Positions 9,246-16,500 of a stretch of DNA of 64,000 nt are shown here, in pieces (position 1 is the stretch's first letter; each line of letters opens with the position of its first letter). This stretch comes from Sanguibacter hominis ATCC BAA-789 (GTDB lineage Bacteria; Actinomycetota; Actinomycetes; Actinomycetales; Cellulomonadaceae): contig NZ_JAAXOW010000001.1 in the NCBI RefSeq assembly GCF_012396185.1, forward strand, positions 1,116,001 to 1,180,000. The letters are read 5' to 3'. The translations under genes and the position numbers were made by a program. The notes below the pieces were generated by a model that had not been told where the DNA came from, ran no database searches, and saw only the letters and a list, made by a program, of their open reading frames with translations.

Positions 9246-9761
9246 TCAGGCGCGCGGCGTCTCCGGGTCCGTCACGTCGGCGACCGTCGCGCCGAGCGCA
9301 GCGACGAGCGCGGCGGCGTCGACGGTCGCACCGGCCCCGTGCGTGCCCGCCCCGATCGACACGGTGTCCTGCAGCGTCTCGTCCGCGATGACCGGGAGCG
9401 CGGTGCGGGACCCGAACGGCGTGATCGTGCCGCGCTCGTAGCCGGTGACGTCGAGCGCGCCCGCGGCGTCGGGCATCGTCATGCGGTTGACGCCCAGGTG
9501 CGCGCGGAGCTTCTTCCAGGAGATCTCGCGTCCGCCGGGCACGAGCACGAATAGGTGGTCGCCCTCGCCGCGGCGCACGACGATCGTCTTGACGATGCCC
9601 GACGGCGCGACGCCCCGCGCCGCGGCCGCCTCCTCGAGCGATCGCACGCGCCCGTGCCGGGTGATCGTGAAGTCGATCCCGGACGCCTCGAGAGCCGCGC
9701 GGGCTCGCGCGAGCCCTGCGTCGTCGTCGGGCACGTCGGAGCTGCTGTCGTGGGCTGCCAT
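9246..9761 (-). CDS. YbaK/EbsC-type aminoacyl-tRNA deacylase
   Basis: The 171-residue protein matches the YbaK/ProX fold. KTIVVRRGEGDHLFVLVPG contains the conserved Lys-Thr of the active pocket. It is followed by REISWKKLRAHLG and by GYERGTITPFG, the conserved Gly loop in which the family stabilises the aminoacyl ester. These free-standing editing proteins hydrolyse mischarged tRNAs, for example Cys- or Ala-tRNA(Pro). Which tRNA is edited is not decidable here. It is convergent with the NYN gene. Confidence 0.88.
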   Translation of the reverse strand: MAAHDSSSDVPDDDAGLARARAALEASGIDFTITRHGRVRSLEEAAAARGVAPSGIVKTIVVRRGEGDHLFVLVPGGREISWKKLRAHLGVNRMTMPDAAGALDVTGYERGTITPFGSRTALPVIADETLQDTVSIGAGTHGAGATVDAAALVAALGATVADVTDPETPRA

Positions 9762-9811
9762 GTCCCCACGCTACGCCGGGCCGCCGGCACGCCTCCGCGA
9801 AGCAGGGCCGG

Positions 9812-9925
9812 CCACGCGGGGTAGGCCCGTCCACGCGGGGTAGGGCCGTCCACGTCGGGTAGGGCCCTGCAAGGCCCTACCTCGCGGCAAGCCCCCTACC
9901 TCGCGACGCAGCCCCTACCTCGGCG
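9812..9925. repeat. Intergenic palindromic repeat, family A, long form
   Basis: Three GGGTAGG arms (near 9818, 9837 and 9857) are mirrored by three CCTACCTCG arms (near 9885, 9897 and 9914). The centre is GGGCCCTGCAAGGCCC. The arms are those of the two 72-bp elements inside hrpA, here in a 3+3 arrangement instead of 2+2. The element fills the gap between the start of the YbaK-type gene and the end of the ABC-F gene. A role as terminator or insulator for the ABC-F transcript, or as a mobile palindromic element, is inference. Confidence 0.8.
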
Positions 9926-9949
9926 CGGCCCCGCCGCGCCCCGTCAGCC

Positions 9950-11617
9950 CTACTGCCCCGTGCCCTGCGGCGGGAGGTGGACCTTCGTGCCCTTCCAGCG
10001 TCGGCGCAGCCAGCGGTCGTGCGACGCGACGACGACAGCGCCGGGCCATCCGTCGAGCGCGTCCATGAGCTCTTCGGCGAGCGTGAGCGACAGATGGTTG
10101 GTCGGCTCGTCGAGGAGCAGCACGTGGGGGCTGTGCATGACGATCATCGCGAGCACGACGCGCCGCCGCTGCCCGACGCTCAGGTCGCCGATCCGCCGGT
10201 CGAGGTCGTTCGCGGCGACGAGCCCGAAGTCCCGCACCCGGTCGCTCGCGGCCGCCCCCGCCATGAGCGTGAGCAGCTCGCGCGGCGTGCGCTTCTCACC
10301 GGCGAGGTGCAGGTCCTGCTCGAGCAGCGCGATCTCGACGCCGTCGGTCCGCCGCACGGTCCCGGACGTGAGCGCCAGGTCGCCGGCGAGGACGTGCAGG
10401 AGCGTGGACTTGCCCGCGCCGTTCGTCCCGGTGACGAGCAGGCGGTCGCCCGCGCGCACGCGCAGCCTGCCCTGGCCTGCGGCCAGGAGGTCGAGCCGCC
10501 CCTGCACGACGCCGCGGCGCACCTCGAGCACGACCGGCGCCTCGCCGTCGGCCCCGGGTGTCAGGGCGCGCCCGCGGGGCGGCGCGAACCGCAGCGGCAC
10601 GGGCGGGCGCGGCACCTGCTCGGCCTCGAGGGTCTCGAGCCGGGTGCGGGCGTTGCGCACGCGCCGGGAGACCTGGCCCTCGACGCGGTCGCCGCGCTTG
10701 CCGTACGCCATCTTGTTGCGGTCGGTCATCTCGCGGTCGTGGCCGACCTGGCGGGCCCGCACCCGCACGGACTCCCGCAAGGACGCGAGCTCGTCCTGCT
10801 CGGCCTCGTACTGCGCCTGCCATGCGCGGCGCTCCTTGGCCTTCGCCGTGAGGTAGTCGCGGTAGCCGCCGCCGTACCAGGTGGTTGCGGTGCGGCCCGC
10901 TGCGGCGGCCTCGCGGGTCGGGTCGAGGTCGACGATCTCGGTCGCGACCTCCTGGAGGAACTCGCGGTCGTGGCTCGCGAACAGCACGGCGCCGGGGAGC
11001 GTGCGCAGGGCGTCGGCGAGGAACTCGGCCGCGGTGTCGTCGAGGTGGTTGGTCGGCTCGTCGAGGACGAGCGCCTCGGGCTGGCGGATGAGCAGGGCCG
11101 CGAGGCCGAGGCGGGTGCGCTGGCCTCCGGACATGTGGACGATCCGACGGTCGTGGCCCAGGTTGGCGAGGTCGAGCCCGGCCAGGGTCCGGGCGACGCG
11201 CACGTCGGCGTCCCACACCTGGGCTGCCTCGGCGCGGGCGAGGGCGGCGGCGTACCTGGCGGCGGCGTCGTCCCGTGCTTCGTCGGGTGCAGCGTCGACG
11301 GCCGCGGCGGCGGCCTCGAGCTCGGCGGTCAGGGCGCGGACGTCCGCGAGCGCGGCGTCGAGCAGGTCGCCGACGACGGCATCGCGCCCGAACGGCGGTT
11401 CTTGGTGCAGGTAGCCGAGGCGTGCGGGGCGCTTCACGGTGCCTGCGTCGGCGTCCTCGACGCCGGCGATCAGGCGGAGCAGCGTGGACTTGCCGACGCC
11501 GTTCTCACCGACGAGCCCGACGCGGTGGCCGGGGTCGACGGCGAGGTCGACGTGCGCGAGGACCGTGCGGTCCCCGTAGGACTGGGAGAGGTCTGACGCG
11601 AGGAGCATCGCGGACAC
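9950..11617 (-). CDS. ABC-F family ATPase (ribosome-associated, antibiotic-protection/translation-factor type)
   Basis: The 555-residue protein has two tandem ABC domains and no membrane domain. Domain 1 has Walker A GENGVGKST, signature MSGGQRTRL and Walker B LVLDEPTNHLDD. Domain 2 has GTNGAGKST, LSVGQRRRV and LLLDEPTNHLSL. Between them is an Arg/Glu-rich linker (about residues 230-330) that in ABC-F proteins reaches into the ribosome. Family members either tune translation (Uup, EttA) or protect ribosomes from antibiotics (TlrC, VmlR). Which applies here is not clear. The start is GTG 11617, with an in-frame ATG nine bases later as the alternative. Confidence 0.9.
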   Translation of the reverse strand: MSAMLLASDLSQSYGDRTVLAHVDLAVDPGHRVGLVGENGVGKSTLLRLIAGVEDADAGTVKRPARLGYLHQEPPFGRDAVVGDLLDAALADVRALTAELEAAAAAVDAAPDEARDDAAARYAAALARAEAAQVWDADVRVARTLAGLDLANLGHDRRIVHMSGGQRTRLGLAALLIRQPEALVLDEPTNHLDDTAAEFLADALRTLPGAVLFASHDREFLQEVATEIVDLDPTREAAAAGRTATTWYGGGYRDYLTAKAKERRAWQAQYEAEQDELASLRESVRVRARQVGHDREMTDRNKMAYGKRGDRVEGQVSRRVRNARTRLETLEAEQVPRPPVPLRFAPPRGRALTPGADGEAPVVLEVRRGVVQGRLDLLAAGQGRLRVRAGDRLLVTGTNGAGKSTLLHVLAGDLALTSGTVRRTDGVEIALLEQDLHLAGEKRTPRELLTLMAGAAASDRVRDFGLVAANDLDRRIGDLSVGQRRRVVLAMIVMHSPHVLLLDEPTNHLSLTLAEELMDALDGWPGAVVVASHDRWLRRRWKGTKVHLPPQGTGQ

Positions 11618-11678
11618 GGGTCACCTGCCGGGGTCGAGGGAGTCGGGCGGGGCAGGTCAGATCCACATGCCGCTGAGC

Positions 11679-12278
11679 CTAGCCGGGGGTCCCGGCGTCG
11701 TCCGACTGATTATCCGTGAGCTGCCACGGGGTGCGGAACAGCCTGGCGACGTACATGCCGACGACCACGACGCCGCAGAGGACCGCGATGACGAGCATGG
11801 CCTGGCCGAGGGGGACGGTCCCGCCGCCGGCGATCCACAGCTCGGTGTGTGACGGCGGCGGGGTGGGTGAGGCGCTCGGGTCGGGTGTCGCGGTCGGGAG
11901 GATCTTGCCGCGGCGCGCGGCCTCCTGGCTGCGGGCGTCGCCGGGTGCGACGGCCATGGCCATGCCCCAGGGGAGGGCGACGGCGTAGATCGCGCCGAGC
12001 ACGACGGCGGGTGTTGGCACGTAGCGGTGCATGCCGCGCAGGGGGGAGAGGTCGGACATGAACCCGTGCAGGGCGACGACGACACCTGAGAGGTACAGCA
12101 CGGCCCAGCCCAGGAGGAGGGGGGCGTGCAGGGTGGTCTGCTCGTCGGTGAGCCAGATGACGGGGGCGAGGAGCGGGAGGACGAGCATGAGCAGCCCGAC
12201 GGCGGCGTCGCCCGGGGCCGGGGGCGTGCAGAGCCGGCCGTCGTCGGCGCGGGTCGCGGGGATGTCCGTGAACACCAT
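11679..12278 (-). CDS. Unknown integral membrane protein, about four TM segments
   Basis: The 199-residue protein has hydrophobic stretches at about residues 26-46, 52-72 and 88-108, and a fourth near 158-180. A Pro/Thr/Ser-rich loop (about residues 127-145) comes before the last one. No enzymatic motif is seen and no family is recognised. It starts 62 bp upstream of the ABC-F gene on the same strand, so the two may share a transcript. Codon use is native-like. Confidence 0.65.
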   Translation of the reverse strand: MVFTDIPATRADDGRLCTPPAPGDAAVGLLMLVLPLLAPVIWLTDEQTTLHAPLLLGWAVLYLSGVVVALHGFMSDLSPLRGMHRYVPTPAVVLGAIYAVALPWGMAMAVAPGDARSQEAARRGKILPTATPDPSASPTPPPSHTELWIAGGGTVPLGQAMLVIAVLCGVVVVGMYVARLFRTPWQLTDNQSDDAGTPG

Positions 12279-12380
12279 GACCAGACACTAGCGGCCGTGT
12301 CGCGGGTGGTGGGCGCGGCGCGAAGGGCGGTCTCTCAGTGATCGGCGGGCGCTGCCGATGGGACCTTCGGCCGCGCCCAG

Positions 12381-12521
12381 GTGTTTTCACCTATGGCAGC
12401 GCTCGACGCGGCGACGATCAGGCAGATCGCGCACCGCGCCACAGGCACGCTCCTCGAACCGCCGCAGCAGGGCACGCTGCCCTCGACGGCAGACGGCGAG
12501 GAGGCCGGGCGCGTCGCGTGA
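12381..12521 (+). CDS. Possible 46-residue small ORF or gene remnant
   Basis: The 308-bp stretch between the membrane protein and the lipoprotein contains a short frame from GTG 12381 (or ATG 12393) to TGA 12521. It encodes a plausible peptide including LDAATIRQIAHRATGTLL and ending in GEEAGRVA. Its third codon positions are GC-rich, but no clear ribosome site is seen and the frame opens just after a stop at 12339. It could be a real small protein or the 3' remnant of a lost gene. Confidence 0.25.
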   Translation: MFSPMAALDAATIRQIAHRATGTLLEPPQQGTLPSTADGEEAGRVA

Positions 12522-12586
12522 GCGGGCGGCGACGTCCCAGGGGGCGCACCTAGGATGGCCCTCTCAACCGCGACCTGGAGGCGACG

Positions 12587-13108
12587 ATGACCTCGAACCC
12601 CACCCGCTCCCGTGCCCGCGCCGCCGGCGCCTCGATCGCGCTCGTGGGCACGCTCGCCCTGACGGCCTGCTCGGCCGAGGACCGGCCCGCGCTCCCGGAG
12701 ATCACTCTCCCGTCGTTCAGCCTGCCGAGCGGCGACGAGCTGAAGTCCTTCGTCGCGGACGCCCGCTCCCAGATCGAGGAGGTCAGCGGCGACGTCGCGT
12801 CCGCCGCGACGGCGCTCGAGGGCCTGTCCGGGAAGGCGCGCGGCAGCGCCGAGGATGCGCTCGGCACCGTCCAGGGGGCGGTGGGTCAGGTCCAGGAGGC
12901 GCTCGACGCCGCGAAGTCCGGCAAGGAGGACGCGCAGGAGCAGCTCGCGGCGGCCAGCACGACGCTCGAGGAGGCGCGCGCGAAGGTCGACGACGCCCTG
13001 GCGTCGCTCGGCACGTCGACCGACGAGGTGACGTCGCGTGCGCGCTCGGAGCTGACGGACCTGCGCGCCGAGCTCGCCCGGCTCGAGGGCGACGTCACGA
13101 CACCTTGA
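12587..13108 (+). CDS. Predicted lipoprotein with helical, coiled-coil body
   Basis: The 173-residue protein has a signal peptide with an Arg-rich start and a lipobox LTAC (about residues 25-28), so the Cys is expected to be lipidated and the protein anchored outside the membrane. The rest is rich in Ala, Glu, Asp, Ser and Leu with heptad-like spacing from about residue 50, suggesting a long helix or coiled coil. Family unknown. The ribosome site CTGGAGG precedes the ATG, and a CCTAGGAT segment near 12550 could be the -10 element. A terminator with a T run follows at 13127-13151. Confidence 0.7.
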   Translation: MTSNPTRSRARAAGASIALVGTLALTACSAEDRPALPEITLPSFSLPSGDELKSFVADARSQIEEVSGDVASAATALEGLSGKARGSAEDALGTVQGAVGQVQEALDAAKSGKEDAQEQLAAASTTLEEARAKVDDALASLGTSTDEVTSRARSELTDLRAELARLEGDVTTP

Positions 13109-13126
13109 TTCCCACACGGGGGTGAG

Positions 13127-13151
13127 AACACCCAGGTCAACGGTGTTTTTT
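13127..13151 (+). terminator. Rho-independent terminator of the lipoprotein gene
   Basis: The inverted repeat AACACC / GGTGTT, with a loop of about 9 nt, is followed by a run of T residues. It starts 18 bp after the lipoprotein stop codon. The T run is striking in this GC-rich region. Confidence 0.8.
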
Positions 13152-13199
13152 CGGGCCGCATCCGCGTTACGTTCTAGGTATCGACACGGAGGCCAGACG

Positions 13200-13529
13200 A
13201 TGCGCCAAGCCGAGCTGTTCATCGACGAGCGTCCCGTCTGCCCTGTCGTCGTGGCGGACACATGGTGGGGTCGTGCGCGCGGGATGTTCTGGCGCAGGCC
13301 GATCCCGCAGGCGCTCGTCGTCATCCGCGGGACGCACGGCATCGGGGTGCGGGAGCCGCTCGACATCGCCCTCCTCGACGAGGAGGGCACGGTCGTCGAG
13401 ACGCGCGTGCTGAAGGCGTGGCGCACCTCGCGGCTGCGTCCGCGCGGCAACCTGCTCGAGGCGCCGCACGGCTCGTTCGAACGGTGGGGCGTCGGCCCTG
13501 GGGCGCGGGTGTCGATCGTCCCGCACTGA
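13200..13529 (+). CDS. DUF192 family protein
   Basis: The start ATG 13200 is preceded by CGGAGG at good spacing, giving 109 residues; a longer frame upstream runs through the terminator and is rejected. The sequence follows the DUF192 pattern: an early WGRARGMFWR (the usual R-x-GLM-F region), a central strand with GIGVREPLDIALLDEEGTV, and a late LLEAPHGSFERWGV, where the family normally has a conserved Gly and a hydrophobic core. The function is unknown. Most DUF192 proteins are exported; this one has no signal peptide. Confidence 0.8.
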   Translation: MRQAELFIDERPVCPVVVADTWWGRARGMFWRRPIPQALVVIRGTHGIGVREPLDIALLDEEGTVVETRVLKAWRTSRLRPRGNLLEAPHGSFERWGVGPGARVSIVPH

Positions 13530-13573
13530 CCTCGGTCGGTATCGGCTTGCGTCGACCGGGAGAATGGTTGGTC

Positions 13574-16500
13574 GTGAGCACCTCTGACCGTCCCGAGCAC
13601 CGCAGCGCACGTGGCGCCGGACGACGCCGCGGCGGGCGTGGGCGCAGCGGACGCGGCGCCGCCCGCTTCCCTGACACGGCGTCGCTCGACGCGCGCGCCC
13701 TGGCGAGAGCGCAGCGCGCGGCCACGATCCGCGGAGCGGTGGCCGTCCCGCCGATCACGTACCCGGAGAACCTGCCGGTCTCGGGGCACCGCGCGGAGAT
13801 CTCCGAGGCGATCCGTGACCACCAGGTAGTGATCGTCGCGGGTGCGACCGGCTCGGGGAAGACGACGCAGCTGCCCAAGATCCTGCTCGACCTCGGGCGT
13901 GGGCGGGCCGGGCAGATCGGGCACACGCAGCCGCGGCGTCTGGCGGCGCGCACGGTCGCGGAGCGCATCGCGGAGGAGATCGGCGCGGAGCACACGGGGC
14001 CCGACGGCGTGACGCGTCGCGGCAAGCTCGGCGGCGTCGTCGGGTATCAGGTGAGGTTCACGGACGAGTCCTCGGACTCGACGCTCGTGAAGGTCATGAC
14101 GGACGGCATCCTGCTCGCGCAGATCCAGCGCGACCCGCTGCTGCGGGCGTACGACACGCTGATCATCGACGAGGCGCACGAGCGTTCGCTCAACATCGAC
14201 TTCCTGCTCGGGTATCTCACGCAGCTGTTGCCGCAGCGGCCGGACCTGAAGCTCGTGATCACGTCGGCGACGATCGACTCGGAGCGGTTCGCGAACCACT
14301 TCGCGGCGACGGCACCCGACGGCTCGCGCGTCCCGGCGCCCGTGATCGAGGTGTCGGGCCGCACGTACCCGGTCGAGGTCCGCTACCGCCCGCTCGTCCC
14401 GGACCCGGTGCCCTCCGTCTCCCCCTCCGACGCCCGCGACGCCGAGGTAGGGGCTTCCTCGCGCGTCAGGGCCCTGGACGGCCCTACTTCGCGTGAGAGC
14501 ACCTACCTCGGCGCACGAGGTGGCGCGGGCAGCGCGGGCGGCGCCGGGCGCGACGACGGATCCGCGTCGCGGAAGACAGGCGGCGGCAAGGGCAAGCAGC
14601 CGCCGAAGGACGGCGCGGGCACCGCGCGCCGACAGGCCGTCGAGCGTGACCTCATGACCGCGATCTGCGAGGCGGTCGACGAGCTGTTCGCGGCCGGGCC
14701 TGGCGACATCCTCGTGTTCCTCTCGGGCGAGCGGGAGATCCGCGACGCCGAGGACGCCCTGCGCGGCCACCTCGGCGACCGCGTCGACGGTCGCGGCCTG
14801 CCGACGTCCGTCGAGGTCGTCCCGCTGTACGCGCGCCTGTCGGCGGCGGAGCAGCACCGCGTGTTCGAGCCGCACGCGGGGCGGCGCGTCGTCCTCGCGA
14901 CGAACGTCGCCGAGACGTCACTGACCGTGCCGGGCATCCGGTACGTCGTCGACCCTGGCACGGCCCGCATCTCGCGGTTCTCGAAGGCGACGAAGGTGCA
15001 GCGCCTGCCGATCGAGCCGATCAGCCAGGCGAGCGCGAACCAGCGCTCAGGCCGCTGCGGCCGTGTCGCGGACGGCATCGCGATCCGCCTCTACTCCGAG
15101 GACGACTTCGAGTCGCGCCCCGAGTTCACCGACCCGGAGATCCTGCGGACGTCGCTCGCGTCCGTGATCCTCCAGATGGTCGCGGCGGGTGTCGCGGCAG
15201 GGCCCGACGACGTCGCGAAGTTCCCGTTCGTCGACCAGCCGGACGTCCGCTCGATCCGCGACGGCGTAGGCCTCCTGACGGAGCTCGGCGCGCTCGAGAC
15301 GGTCCCGGGCTCGGGCACGCGCCTGACGGACGTCGGCCGGGCGCTCGCGCAGCTGCCGATGGACCCGCGGCTCGCCCGGATGATCGTCGAGGGTGCGCGG
15401 CGTGGCGTGGGGCGCGAGGTCATCATCGTCGCGGCCGCGCTGTCCATCCAGGACCCGCGCGAACGCCCGACGGAGCAGCGCCAGCACGCCGACCAGATGC
15501 ACGCCCGCTTCGCCGACGCGTCGTCCGACTTCCTCACCTACCTGAACCTGTGGGAGTACCTGAAGTCGCAGCGCCGCGAGCTGTCGAGCTCGGCGTTCCG
15601 CCGCCTGTGCAAGGCGGAGTTCGTCAACTTCCTGCGGGTACGGGAGTGGCAGGACGTCGTCGGGCAGCTCAAGGACATGGCGTTGCAGCTCGGGCTCGAG
15701 GTCAAGCCCGCGTCGCGCGCGCTCGTCGCCGACGGCGACGCCAAGGGTGTCGTGCGCCGCGGCGCGTCGGGCGCCCGCGCTCTCTCCGTCGCCGAGGCGA
15801 TGGCTGAGGCGCAGGAGCGCGGCGGCGTCGCGCCCGAGGACGTGAACCACCGCCTCGCGTGGGACGCCGACACGATCCACCGCTCCCTCCTCGCGGGCAT
15901 GCTGTCGCAGCTCGGCATGCAGGAGGCGACCGAGGTCCGCGCGACACCCAAGGGCGGCCGCCCCGCCAAGGAGGACCGCCGCGCGGCCCGGCAGGCGCGC
16001 AACGACTACCAGGGCGCCCGCGGGGCGCGCTTCGCGATCTTCCCCGGCTCGGCGGTCGTGAAGAAGCCGCCGGCGTGGATCATGGCGGGCGAGCTCGTCG
16101 AGACGAGCCGCCTGTGGGCGCGCGAGGTCGCGCGCATCCAGCCCGAGTGGGCTGAGGAGCTCGGCGCGCACCTCGCGAAGCGCGTCTACTCGGAACCGCA
16201 CTGGTCCTCGAAGCAGGGCGCGGCGCAAGCCTACGAGAAGGTGCTGCTGTACGGGCTGCCGATCGTCGCGCAGCGCAAGGTCCTGTACGGCAAGGTCGAC
16301 CCGGCCGGGGCGCGAGAGCTGTTCATCCGGCACGCCCTCGTCGAGGGCGACTGGACCACGCGTCACGAGTTCTTCCACGCCAACCGTGCGCTGCTCGACG
16401 AGGCGGAACAGCTCGAGGCGCGCGCCCGGCGTCGTGACCTCGTGGTCGACGACGAGGCGCTGTTCGCGTTCTACGACGAGCGCATCCCCGCTGACGTCGT

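Noticed and set aside
13262-13573. N-terminal extension of HrpA
   Set aside because: It overlaps the DUF192 gene in another frame; GTG 13574 has a ribosome site and leads into conserved sequence.
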